This document shows positions 1-10,908 of a stretch of DNA of 64,000 nucleotides, piece by piece. Numbering within the stretch: position 1 is the stretch's first letter; every line of letters begins with the position of its first letter. This stretch comes from Thamnaconus septentrionalis (Eukaryota > Chordata > Actinopteri > Tetraodontiformes > Monacanthidae): the NCBI GenBank assembly GCA_009823395.1, contig CM020507.1:4052501-4116500 (forward strand), written 5' to 3'. Below the pieces are notes generated by a model. It had not been told where the DNA came from. It was given only the letters and a program-made list of their open reading frames with translations, and made no database searches. The translations under genes and the position numbers were made by a program.

Positions 1-692
1 TGGGAAGCGGCTGGAAGTCGGCGCCGCCTCCAGGTCTCATCCCATCCCGCCGCCCTGCTTGAGGTCCTGGGGTTGATCTCCAGGTGAGGGACCAGGACCG
101 AGGTGGCCACTCCTGGACCAGGTGCAGCCTCTTCGGACCGTCTGGTTGGCTGAGGCCGAGCCTCCCTGGTTTCAGCACCAGAACTGCTGGCAGTTCCTGC
201 TGCTCCTTTCAGTTTTTGTTTTGTTTTCTTTCTTTCTTTCTTTTTTTGTCCTCCGGCAAAAGTGGATGTGTGGATCTTGTGCTGATCTCAGGATTTGCAA
301 GAGTAGGGGCCGGAGGAGGGAGGAGCGAGGAGGGGAGGATGTTTGCACTGCAGCATCAGACCGGCGTCCCCTGTTGTCGGGCGCTGCTGGAGGGGGCTGG
401 TTGTGGCAGCAGCCTGGTGTAGCGAGGAGCACTGGAGGGTGTGAGGCTGCACCATGGGACCAACCACCCTGGCATTCAAAACGGGGACTCGGGTGACGAG
501 GTGACGGCTTCCTGCCAGTGAGACGGCCAATCCTCGTCCTCCTCTTCCTCCTCTTCCTACTCCTCCACCTCCTCCTTAACCTCCTCCACCATATCCTCTC
601 CCTTCTCCTCCTCCTTCTCCCACTCCACTTCCTCTTTAACCTCGTCCTCCACCTCCTCCTCCTCCTGCTCCCCCCCCCCCTCCCTCTCCGAC
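1..692 (+). promoter_or_regulatory. gpr21 upstream / 5' leader region
   Basis: There is no recognisable coding sequence. The first 83 bases are GC-rich and end in CCAG followed by GTGAGG, which looks like a splice donor, so they may be a 5' UTR exon or the end of an exon of another gene. Positions 220-245 are T-rich. From about 533 to 690 the plus strand is almost pure pyrimidine (CTC/CTT triplets, then a C run), ending just before the gpr21 ATG. I see no clear TATA box. Calling this the leader is inference from position. Confidence 0.4.
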
Positions 693-1796
693 ATGAACTC
701 TTCCCTGGACGCCAACCACAGCTCCCCGCCCCCGCCCGCCGCCTTCTGCCTGCTGGGCTCGGTGGGCTACTCCCAGCGGCTGGACACCTGCGTGCTGGAG
801 GCGGCGGTGGTCCTCTTCCTCGCCGTGCTCATCATCGCCGGCAACCTGCTGGTGATCGCCGTCTTCCACTGCGCGCCGCTGCTGCACCGCCACACCACCG
901 GCCACTTCATCCAGACCATGGCCTACGCCGACCTGCTGCTGGGCGTCAGCTGCCTGCTGCCGTCGCTCTCACTGCTGCGCCACCTGCCCGGCCTGGACGA
1001 GGAGCTCACCTGCAAGTCCTTCGTCTACGTGGTGTCGGTGCTGAAGAGCGTCTCCATGGCGTCGCTGGCCTGCATCAGCGTGGACCGCTACGTGGCCGTC
1101 ACCCGCCCGCTCTCCTACGCCACGCTGGTGACGCCGTGGCGGCTGCGGGCGTGCATCGCCCTGGTGTGGGCCTACTCGGCCGCCGTCTTCCTGCCCTCCT
1201 TCCTGGACTGGGGCAAGCCGGGTTACCACGGCGACGTCTTCCGCTGGTGCGCCGACTCGTGGTCGACGCGGCCGGCGTTCAGCACCTTCATCGTGGCGCT
1301 GCTGTACGCGCCGGCCGCGCTCACCGTCTGCTTCACCTACGGCAGCATCTTCAAGATCTGCCGCCAGCACACGCGGGAGATCACGCGGCGTCACGCCCGC
1401 TTCAGCGCCAAGGCGGAGGGCGAGCGGGGGGGCAGTGGTGGCGGCGGTGGCGGGGGGGAGTGCGGCTGCCCGGACCGCCGCTACGCTACCGTGCTCTTCC
1501 GCATCACCAGCGTCTTCTACGCCCTGTGGCTGCCGTACATCCTCTACTTTATGCTGGAGAGCGCCGGGCTGTACCACCACAAGGTGGCGTCCTTCCTCAC
1601 CACCTGGCTGGCCATCAGCAACAGCTTCTGCAACTGCCTCATCTACAGCCTCTCCAACAGCGTCTTTCGGAAGGGCCTGTGCCGCCTCTTCAGGCCGCTG
1701 CTGCCATCCTGCCGCCGCCGCAGGGACGCCAAGAAGGCCGCCGGCGCCGCCGTCGTGGTCGGCGGCCCGCCCAACGACTCCCGCTGCCAGGTGTGA
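693..1796 (+). CDS. gpr21: G-protein coupled receptor 21 (orphan class A GPCR), single exon
   Basis: An intact 367-residue rhodopsin-class receptor of the plasma membrane. The GPR21/GPR52 pair are orphan receptors reported as constitutively active; no ligand can be deduced here. Seven membrane segments are visible. Diagnostic residues include N51 in TM1, D80 in MAYADL (TM2), a C107-C186 disulfide pair, the DRY motif at 131-133, LWLP at 278-281 in TM6, and NCLIY at 314-318, where the usual NPxxY proline is cysteine, as in the family. N2 and N8 are N-glycosylation sites. GPR21 is preferred to GPR52 because of the start [23 protein letters not shown] and the neighbouring strbp. A glycine-rich insert (about 247-255) enlarges intracellular loop 3. 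Codons are very GC-rich, unlike the flanks. The length is close to the usual ~350 residues. The ATG is the first in frame and aligns with the family start. Confidence 0.95.
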   Translation: MNSSLDANHSSPPPPAAFCLLGSVGYSQRLDTCVLEAAVVLFLAVLIIAGNLLVIAVFHCAPLLHRHTTGHFIQTMAYADLLLGVSCLLPSLSLLRHLPGLDEELTCKSFVYVVSVLKSVSMASLACISVDRYVAVTRPLSYATLVTPWRLRACIALVWAYSAAVFLPSFLDWGKPGYHGDVFRWCADSWSTRPAFSTFIVALLYAPAALTVCFTYGSIFKICRQHTREITRRHARFSAKAEGERGGSGGGGGGGECGCPDRRYATVLFRITSVFYALWLPYILYFMLESAGLYHHKVASFLTTWLAISNSFCNCLIYSLSNSVFRKGLCRLFRPLLPSCRRRRDAKKAAGAAVVVGGPPNDSRCQV

Positions 1797-2250
1797 CGAG
1801 GCGGTGGGGGGGGTTTTGTTCGTTCGGCCGGGCCTCGTGGTTTTTGGCTTCGGCCCGGAAATGGTTCCAGTGTCAGTTGGTTGGAAAAAGAGAAAACAGG
1901 GCGGAGTGAATTCTGTCCAGTTGCTCTCCAATGCTTTTCACAACCTGGGGACAAAGTCTGGGGATCGTGGCTGGACGTTGATGTTGAAAGTGGACCGAGG
2001 GGTTCGAGCCTCAGCAAAAAAAAAAAAAAAAAGGACAGCACAGCGACGGGTGTTGTTCCTTCCACTTCGATGCAATCGATTGCTTGATCCTCTCAAGCTG
2101 GACACTCAGACCTTGAAGTTTTCTTGATTGTTTCAGGGTAGATCTGCAAAAAAAAAACAACAACAACGTTCAACACTTGAAACAGACAGTGGCGGAAACT
2201 CTGGAGGTCAACGAGCGTTTGATCAAATTCAAATCAATAATAATCATCTA

Positions 2251-2252
<2 letters not shown>

Positions 2253-2303
<51 letters not shown>
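2253..2303. repeat. (TG)n microsatellite
   Basis: About 25 uninterrupted TG units in the gpr21 3' flank. Confidence 0.98.
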
Positions 2304-2304
<1 letters not shown>

Positions 2305-3799
2305 CATAGACTTTCCACAAAGATCTTGTGCGTGTCCCTCTCTTTGATGGGATGGTTTACAGGGTCTCATTTAGTTTCCTTTGCTTCCGTTTAGCTTTAG
2401 CCGCTAAAGCTAGCAGCACATGCTCCTCTGCGAGATAATGAATGGTTGTATTTAATTGGAGAATTTCATTCTCTATTCATGTGTCCTCCTCAGGTTGATC
2501 AGCAGTTCTTTGGCAAAGCCTGCGGGGCTTCCATATTCTCTCTCTCTCTCCCTCTACCTCTCCCACTCTTTCTCTCTCTTTCTGTCTCTCTCTTTTGCCT
2601 TTGAAATTGAACATGACTCTTAAATCACAAGCCACGTACGCTGTACACACCTCCTGACTCGCTAGAAGAGACACTGTTGTTGACTCGCACTATTGTGATG
2701 TGATGTGCACCTCCAGGTGCTGAACTCTCCTCAGACAGCACAGCGAGAGGAAGCCCCTCACAACCTCAGTCAGCTTAGAGGGTCACTGCACTTTTCTTGA
2801 GCCAATGGCAACTTTTACCTTTATGAGAGAGAGAGAAAAAAAAAATTGTAAAAAATACCCCTCAGAGTTCAAGTGTTCTAACTCGCTGAGGTCCTCCGGG
2901 AGAACATTTGGCTGCCGACCGATTTAAAGCGGTTCTTCAGGATTTTACAGACTCTGTTGCTAAACGTGTTATGAGATAAGTTGTTTTTCTACCGGCGAGC
3001 GGTCTGACATGATGCACTCGAGACCGTAGCCCTTGAGAAGAATGAAAAGTGTTTCCACATTTAGCCCACTGCAGGAAATAAATAAATAAAAATCCCGGGG
3101 CCGTGAGGTTTCGTTTGTAATGTTTGTAATTTTATAAAGTCACGGTGACACAGCAGTTCTGCGAGCGTCTTGCTCCTGATTTTGACAACTGAACTATTTG
3201 TGATAAGGAAATATAAGAGGAAACTATGCAGGATGATTTTTCAGGCTGGGGACACAAACCTGAAGCCGCAAACCTTGAAAGAATTTGTTCTGGCTGTTTT
3301 TATTCAGAGATGTTCTTGGGATTCGGACTCAGAGGCAAACAGCTGCGTTTCTGTTGAGGCAAAGGCAAAGAAAACCAAACTTGCCACTGACCTGAAACGT
3401 TCCCATGTACGGCTTACAAACAGCATGCAAATCTCAAATCAATTTATGAGCTGCAAGTCACCGTGGATGCTGTTAGGAATGATTTATTGCTTTATTGAAC
3501 AGCTTTACCGAGAAAGCAGATCAAAGCAATCCAACAGCAACAGCAAAGAGAAAAAATAAATAGAAATCAGGTATTGTTCTTATGATGACTGCATATTAGA
3601 TAGTTTGAGATAATAAACATGCTAAGACCTTGACATGGAAGAACCAGCTCTTCTTTGAACAGTCCAAACTTTGGAATGTGAGCTGTCCAGACTTTCACTC
3701 TTCCTAAAAGCCCTCCAGTCAGTTGTGACAATGAATCCCAAGCCACTTGTGCTGCTTACTGCTTTTGCTAATGTATTGAGCAGGCTGTCAAAACTGTTG

Positions 3800-3836
3800 C
3801 GAGATCCTGCAGGTCTAAGTGCCCTGCAGGATCTCG
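3800..3836. repeat. Perfect 14-bp inverted repeat with 9-nt loop
   Basis: The left arm CGAGATCCTGCAGG (3800-3813) is followed by a 9-base loop and the exact reverse complement at 3823-3836. It could fold as a hairpin if transcribed in the gpr21 3' UTR. No function is known. Confidence 0.85.
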
Positions 3837-5414
3837 GGGAGAGGCACCCGTGTTGTCTTTCCTCCAACTTTTTGGCTTTACACTGTTGCATGTTTTGTTC
3901 AGGTGAGACAATAGACAACGACAGCAGCTTTGCAGTTTGCAGAGTTCGCTGCACTGCTCACCGCTAACTGAGCAACAGTGGTGCAGCAGTTATGAAAAGG
4001 CGAGCTGAGCATTTCAAAAAAACAAAAAGGAAAAAAAAATGATGAAGTGTAGTTGATCTACTTGGTGTTGCTGACAACCTGATTTCCAGCCACCAAACAC
4101 ACAAACACAAATAGCTAGCCTACGTGCGCTGTGTAGCATAATCTGCAATTCCATCATGTCTAGTTTATATTTACAAAGTTATATCAAAAGTCCTTTCCTT
4201 TCGAAAAGTCTGGTGAGGGTTCCAGCTGACCGCCGTGGAACATTAGGAGGTTTAGAAGGTGTTTCCTGTGCAGCAAGCTAGTGGCTTGAACATCATCATA
4301 CATTTCATTCAATTACCACACTTTCTATACAAACAATGTGTGTCGTCAATGTGATATCTGATGATGTGAAATGATCCTTGCAGGCCGAGTGCTTGATCCT
4401 CTGCTGGGGTGGTTAGTCTAAAAGCCGCCGCCCCCCTTTCTGATTTTCTTTAACTGCATGATCCTGGGTCAAATTCTCTCGTCACATGATGCCACTAAAA
4501 CTAATTTCGTGACTGTCGTCTTTGTGCTGGCATCCTGGCTACCGTTGTGCAACACAGCCGCCCTATCGCATTTTTTAAGGAGTCCGTGTTTTTCTGGGGC
4601 AGCAGGGACCACAGAATCACCCTCCAGCGAGCCTCTTCATTTTATTTTCCCTCTGACGCTGTCGTCAGGGCACAATGATGCACTTCTGCCAACAAAAAAA
4701 AAGCCAAAAATCATCGGTTGTATAAGAAACATTTTTTTATTGGAGTTAGATAATCCGATTGAGACAATTGTCAAGAGATGAAAAATATATACACGCACTG
4801 AACTGAAGCAGAAGCACTTCTGATATTATACACGCGTATAATATGTGTATCATATAACATGTTGTACATGTTCATGTGTGGGATTCAGTGCAATACATGT
4901 TGCTGCTGGTCAAATCACAACAAATCCATACAAGCGACAGAGGAATCACCATCACCAAGAGCTTTTATTCTCTGCAGCCATTTGTTATCTGTGGTTTAAA
5001 CGACTTTGGACAAAGAAATGCTGCATTTGAAAGAAAATGAAGAGGCACTATTGTGTAATTACACATGAAGTTCTGATTACGATAATACACAATAGAAGGA
5101 ACTTGGATTTTAACTCCTGTATGACCTCTCACACTTTATGCAAAAAAAAATTCAAAATGAAATAAGAATTGAAAAAGCAACTCTTTGTTATGTCATACAG
5201 ACTGTAGCAGTACATGGTGAAGTATGGATTTGTAGTGGCACGCGGTCGTGTTGATAAGTTCTCTGCTTCCTACAATGTCGGTTTGTTGCCGAGGAACAGC
5301 ATTGACCTTGAAGCTCAAGTTCAAGTGGATTTACTGTGAACCATGTTGAACCGATGAATTTGTGGATAGTATCTATATGTATATTATTATTATTATTACT
5401 ATTATTTTTGCCTC

Positions 5415-5420
5415 AATAAA
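5415..5420 (+). terminator. Candidate polyadenylation signal for gpr21
   Basis: AATAAA is followed within a few bases by a GT-rich stretch (5423-5433), as expected of a cleavage site. If used, the gpr21 3' UTR would be about 3.6 kb. An earlier AATAAA at 3077 lacks such a clear GT-rich element. This is inference only. Confidence 0.3.
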
Positions 5421-5859
5421 AAGTTTGTGTTGTTAATACAGTTTCTGTCTTCACTGTAGAGCCACAACAGCATTAAATTTGTATGTAATTTATATTTATT
5501 TCTGCCCAAATGCAGTTTGACTTCTTGAAATTAGTTTATCCGTTGAGTGAAATCGTTACTTCAGCGCATGACATATTGGATTAAACTGCCTAAAACTGCC
5601 ATCTGTTCTTAACTTCATAGTTTCCTGTGCAGTACTCCATTGCATTATTTTTTATGTTTTGTGGACCAATCCTTTGCGAGGCTCTGTAGAGTCTCCTGGT
5701 TCCTCTCAAATCAAATCAAAACTCCCATAAAATGTAAAAATCACTCTGACATTTTTCCATCGTGATAATATCCAGTAAACTATGAAAAAATAATTTTCCT
5801 GCTTTTTGTTTGCTTCCCTTTTCAGAAGGTACGGCCTAAAACAAACAGTTCTGGATGTA

Positions 5860-6075
5860 AGCACCCTGTGATGTCACAAAGGGCACTGGGATCCCTCTGA
5901 GGCCAAATGACAACAGCCTCCCAACCAGATGTTGGCTCTGCCCCCAGAGTCCGCCTCACGTTGCCTGACAGAGCATTTATGGCTAAAACCTCAAACCACA
6001 TTTTTAGCGGGAGGCTGTAAACAGAGGGCTAAGTGAGCTGTTTTCTGGAGATCGTTAATCCTGCGAGGCTGCAAG
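5860..6075 (+). repeat. Dispersed repeat copy 1 (short non-autonomous element)
   Basis: The order TGTGATGTCACAAAGGG, a CCAGATGTTGGCTCTGCCCCC block and GGAGGCTGTAAACAGAGGGCTAA recurs at 27335-27515 (same orientation). Reverse-orientation copies are at 54880-55068 and, in part, at 24930-24965. The shared order of three blocks shows a repeat family; the class is unknown. Confidence 0.65.
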
Positions 6076-7347
6076 CCCAGGATGAAACAGCAACTTTCCT
6101 CCGGCGGCGTCTTGCCTGTGTCACTCCGTTCAGAGATCCAACTGTTATTCGACTCACATGGTCTCTTCGTGTTGCTTTGGCATCGCAACACCAACTGGAT
6201 GCCACTGATTGGACTCACGTGGAGCCGTTGAATAGCACAGCGCATCAGAGATTTTACTGAGCTGTCAGTGGAAGCTGCTGCAATAATAAAAAAAAAAATC
6301 TATCTGTAAAATTATTACCCTATGAATGAAAAAAATCATGCTTTTTATTATTGAGTTGAGTTTAACGTTTACTGTGCCAAGTCTTGGTCTGTAGTACATT
6401 AAACAGCTTTGGTCAACAACAACTTGAACAGACGGTTGCAGTTTCAAAAAGTTTTTATTCGGCTGCGTTTTTCAGAATCAGCTGCAGACAAGAAACGATT
6501 TTTGCTGCCACCTTAAAACTGAAAAAGTCAATCTCTTGTTTCAACAGCGACCTCCGGCTCCCCCGCTGCTTTAAACTGCTGCCGTCGACACAAACTGTTG
6601 CCTCTTTCCGTCCTGGCTGTGTGCGACTGCAGCTCTGACAACCTAATGGAGGCGACTTCCTGCGTCTGGCCGGTGTCGCCGAGCGGCTCCCACGTCTCCT
6701 CTCACACCCTTGATCCTTCCACCTTAAGAAGAGGAGGGATGGTGGTGATGGTGGTGGCGATGATGGTGCTGGTGATGGGGGTAAAGAAAGAAAAGCACCA
6801 TGTCAAAGTTGATGTTTTTATTTTCTTGTGGGAAAGTCGTCGACGCCGTCCGACTCCAGCTGTCGCCGTGGGTTACGTGGAGCTCCGGTGGCCTCTGAGG
6901 GAAATGCCCGCCTCACTCGGGCCACAGTCAGCGCTACATTTGGACCAGGACTGAGACCAACCAGGGGGCAGAGTCCAGCTTTCAAGCGGGTGAGAATGTC
7001 ATTTGTTTATTTTTGGATACCAAAAAAAAAAAAACCCTAGTGGAACCAATAGAGACTGCGTTAATCAGATGAAATAGCCGCGGCATCAGCAGTGTGCAAT
7101 AATTATTTTTCTGGCTGACTGACTGATCACACTGGGCTGGACTTTTATTTATTTATAGTATTTTATCGTATTTATTTGGTTTGCTCTGATGATAGCGACG
7201 CAACTGTGCGGCGTCATCCAAAATCAGCTGCACAGATGTTTGTTTTGCAAATAAACCATTCCTCTGCAGCCTTGTTGGTTCACATCTTTGTAAACTATAA
7301 ATAGACTCTTTTTTTTTTCATTAGGGCATTGAAACAAAACTTCTATG

Positions 7348-7351
7348 ACAA
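7348..7351. repeat. Target-site duplication ACAA, left copy
   Basis: ACAA immediately precedes the left LTR and recurs at 17286-17289 after the right LTR. A 4-bp duplication is normal for Ty3/Gypsy integration. Confidence 0.8.
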
Positions 7352-8994
7352 TGTAACCCTTGTTACTAAGTTAGAACAGAGCACAGGTAAGTAATAAGCT
7401 CTACTAATACATGGACCAATAACAGAAGAAATAAAGGTTGTAAGAGCCCTTAATATTGTAAACCAAAAAGACACAGGCAACAATGGTTTGGATTTTTTGT
7501 GTGTTATTACAATGAAATCACAGCAGTTTGTTGCAAAGTATTAAATGAAAAATAATAAACAAAAATAATAAACAAAAATAAAAAAAGCCGGCAAAATATA
7601 ACCTTTTTTTTTCCCAAGGTCAAGTGTTGGGGCCCTTTTTGGTTCTCCTCTGCTTAGTGTCAGTGCGTGTTTGTGTCCTACCACACGTTTTGTGAAGAAG
7701 GGGAATCAGAAATCCTTCTCGATTCCTGATTTCAATGTTGGTGCTTCGATCCGGCTCGCCACCCAGCTCACACTGGGATCTTGATGTCTCGGGATCTCTG
7801 GAAACCTCTCCCGACTCCAGCAGGAACTCTTCCAATGGAAAATGGAACAGGGATTTCTAACCGAAATCCCTCCACAAAAAAAAACATGACCTGTGTACAG
7901 GTCAAAGGAAATTCAACTTGTTATTATATCCAGAGTCATTTTCATTTCTAATTCTACATATAATTTTACCAATTAATACACTCACTTGTTTTAACTGGTT
8001 CAATAATGTTCTCAAAAAATGTAGCTGTACAACCAGAATCTATCTTTAGTTTAGTTTTCATTTGTAATTGCAAAACTACAAATACATTCAACGTTCCCCT
8101 TGCAATACCACTCCAAAACCCCACACAGTCATGGCTATGACAGTAACCACCCAAAACATCCCTTCAAAAACAAGAAACAACACAATGTAGTAAGTGCACA
8201 TGAAGCTAGAAAAAAAACATACATTCAATACAGTCAGCTATGATAGTATTCTTTTGAGGAATTGTGTCTTAGCGTGCTTTGTCTTCTCCGTTTGCACCGG
8301 TAACAGCGAGAGAATGCACTAAAAATTCACCTCTTTTACTACCACACTCATGACCTAAACACACTCATACAAAGCTCACCAATATCTTTCTTTCCAACAT
8401 ATAATAAACAGTTAAGGAAAACAACATATTTCTTTCAGTAACAGCAGTTACAACAATGACCATTTTAATAAATTGCCATTGAAATTAAACGATAATAGCA
8501 GCTAAGTGGCTACGCCCAAACTAGTAGGCCACTAGCATCACAAAACAATTAGCGCTCTTAAAACAGTTAAATAACTTTTTTTTTTTCCTTCACTCACCGA
8601 TGAATCACCATATGCAGTAAGTTTTACCCCACCAGGTCTCATCAATCTCGCTGTTCTCGCAAACCGCCACTCATTCCACCCGTCTTTCTCCTTTTCTCCG
8701 CCTCGCCGCAGCACGCACATGCTCTGGACCCGGAAATCATGACAGGATGTCAGACTACCGAGCTGACCACCTGGGGCTCACGCAGCTCACTGATTGGCTC
8801 GGTGGGCAGCTCGACACTGGCTACATTCGGTCGCGAGCAAAATATTTATTTATTTTTTTAAAACGCGTTGAACCCGCTTTTAACACTTTTAAATACAGTT
8901 TTAAACATAAATCAGCTTCAATGAATTATTTTAAAGTAAACTTTAACTAAAACATTGGAGTTATTTCCAAAGTTATTTCTACACCTGGGTTACA
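7352..8994 (-). repeat. 3' LTR of the Gypsy element (1643 bp)
   Basis: It starts TGTAACCC and ends GGGTTACA, a terminal inverted repeat, and matches 15645-17285 almost base for base. Differences seen include the homopolymer lengths near 7490 and 7605, and small changes near 7700, 7838, 8195, 8268 and 8705. The short open frames inside it recur in the other LTR and look non-coding. On the minus strand an AAATAAATAAATA stretch (about 8844-8860) could serve as TATA-like or polyadenylation signal. Confidence 0.95.
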
Positions 8995-9001
8995 CCTCCC
9001 C
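8995..9001 (-). other. Polypurine tract
   Basis: GGGGAGG on the minus strand directly abuts the 3' LTR, the standard position for plus-strand DNA priming in LTR elements. Confidence 0.7.
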
Positions 9002-9189
9002 GGCCTGAACTCATGTAATGCCTCTGTACATGGTAGCAGTCAAATATCATTTATCTAAGTGGCCATTACATGTGGGTATGAGGAGTTTTCTTCTTCATTC
9101 AACGCATCGGCCAGTACTAAGGTCAGTCCATGAAAAGGGATTTGACAGCTGTGATCAATGGTTTCCCGAATTCCACATAATCAAGCCGC

Positions 9190-9690
9190 TCATGGTTGAC
9201 GTGTCCTGTCCGATCTCCTCACAGGGGTATCCGTTCTCGCCTGTCTTTCAGTCCTCTCTTCATTCTCCATCTCCATTTCATTCGACTCATCCATTCCTTT
9301 CTCCTCAGACTCTCCACTCTCAGTCTCACCTATCTCCCTATTACTCTCTGACTCAACAGAGGGCACTGTATGCTGCTCAACCTGGACATCATTGACATCT
9401 ACAGGTAAGTTTCCTCTTTCTACAGGGCATACATGTTCAGATGAGTCACATTCAGTTTTGTCTGTTCCGGGCATCTGTTCATTGACTTTTTCAGGTAAGT
9501 TGACTGTTTCCTGCAAGTTCTGCATGGACAGCTCTTCTCTGGTTACAGCAGGAAACTTGCACGCCGGAGAACCAGGGAGAACAGGAGCAGACAACACATT
9601 AGGTCCATTTGACTGTATGATTTCACATGGAGGATTCTGCAACAGGTGAGTCACATTGACATCAGGCTCTGGCAGGTGGAAAGGAAAAAA
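9190..9690 (-). pseudogene. C-terminal end of the Gypsy pol polyprotein, frame-separated
   Basis: An open stretch rich in Glu and Ser, ending in a basic VRRSDRTRQP tail that is typical of the integrase C-terminus in this element class. It is in the same frame as the main pol and integrase frame but separated from it. A net indel close to the A7 run at 9685-9691 and another near 9865-9890 put the intervening 9690-9870 segment in a different frame. I infer the tail belonged to one continuous polyprotein. Confidence 0.7.
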
Positions 9691-9807
9691 ATGTCAGATT
9701 GGGGACAATCTCTGAGTCAGAGTCTTCCTCTTCTTCCTCATTTTCTGTGGCGGGACACTGCCTTGTCCTGGGTCTCCGGACTGGAAGCTGTGTGACAGGC
9801 TCACTTG

Positions 9808-10908
9808 TCATAGCTGCAGGTAAAAAGCCACAAGGAAGGAGCAGGTCGCGATGTAAGGTGCGTACTGGCCCATTCTTCCCTCAGGCTTGACTGTATATAC
9901 AGGCAGGTCACCAGCTTTCTTGAGGACAACATAAACATCACCCTCCCACTTGTCTGCTAGTTTATGCTTTCCACGCAGCTTCACATTGCGAACGAGGATC
10001 CTATCACCCACTTCCAAATTTGATTCCACCACACGTTTGTCAAATCGAGTCTTATTGCGATCAGCATTCTTTTGTGCTGTGGAGCTCGCAATCTTGTAAC
10101 TCTGTTCCAGGCGGCACTTTAAGTTGCTAACATACTGAGAGTGAGACAGCTTGTTAGGGTCGGTGGGCAGCCCAAAGGCTAGATCGATGGGAAGCCTGGG
10201 TTGTCTACCAAACATCAATTCATAGGGGGAAAATCCAGTTGTTTCATTTTTAGTGCAATTATAGGCATGCACGAGAGGTTTGACATAGTCTTTCCAATGC
10301 AGTTTTTCGGGCTGACTCAGAGTCCCAAGCATTTGGAGGAGAGTACGATTGAACCTCTCAACCGGATTCCCTCGGGGATGGTATGGTGTTGTATGCACTT
10401 TCTTTATACCAGCAAGCTCACAAAGTTCCTTGATGGTGTGCGACTCAAAGTCAGGGCCCTGATCGCTGAGTAGTCGCTCTGGGAAACCATAATGCGCTAT
10501 AAAATTATCCCAAAGGCATTTTGCCACCGTACGGGCTCGCTGGTTTGGGGTTGGTATTGCTAACGCATACTTCGTGAAATGATCAGTTATGACTAGTACA
10601 TCCTTTGTGTTGGACCGATCTGGTTCCAACGATAAGAAGTCTATACACACGAGCTCGAGAGGCCGACAAGTCTTTATATTAACCAGCGGGGCAGCTCTCT
10701 CTGGAGGACTTTTACGCCGGACACATCTCTCACAAGTCTTGATCAGTTTTTCAACGGCCATATACATTTTTGGCCAGTAGAATCTGGCTCTAATCAGATC
10801 AACTGTCCGTTCTATGCCCATATGGCCCATGTCGTTATGGAGACTCTGCAGGGCTATTGCTCTCAACTCCTCTGGGAGCACTAGCTGAGCGATGATATTG
10901 GGCCCATC
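9808..10908 (-). pseudogene. Integrase part of Gypsy pol, cut off by one stop codon
   Basis: This integrase inserts the DNA copy into the host genome. The open stretch has a zinc-binding HHCC module (H15, H20, C50, C53 counting from the first methionine at 10881) and a catalytic triad D81, D140 and E175 within CIDF, LLSDQG and VERFNRT. The frame is the same as that of the RT part, and only a single TAA at 10909-10911 separates the two. After the C-terminal domain (GDRILVRNVKLRGKHK) the frame is lost near 9865-9890, so the last ~20 residues are out of frame. Alternative frames continue the expected family ending. Confidence 0.9.

Larger units (their letters stand above)
1797..7347. other. Non-coding region downstream of gpr21
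   Basis: About 5.5 kb of AT-rich DNA without a convincing exon on either strand. It holds a GT tract (2253-2303), a CT-rich stretch (2538-2594), a 14-bp hairpin (3800-3836), a copy of a dispersed repeat (about 5860-6075) and possible polyadenylation signals (AATAAA at 3077 and 5415). In human, gpr21 lies inside an intron of RABGAP1; I could not recognise RABGAP1 exons here. Confidence 0.5.

Noticed and set aside
693..1796. gpr52 instead of gpr21
   Set aside because: The N-terminus (MNSSLD), SMASLACIS and LVTPWRLR agree with GPR21, and strbp is the syntenic neighbour of GPR21.
518..2127. Long open frames overlapping gpr21 in other frames and on the minus strand (e.g. 518-1909, 969-1931, 1435-2127)
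   Set aside because: They arise from the very high GC3 of gpr21, contain repetitive Arg/Ala/Pro peptides and match no family.
9190..9654. Envelope or accessory gene between pol and the 3' LTR
   Set aside because: The frame is in register with pol, has no signal peptide or membrane segment and ends in the basic tail usual for the integrase C-terminus.
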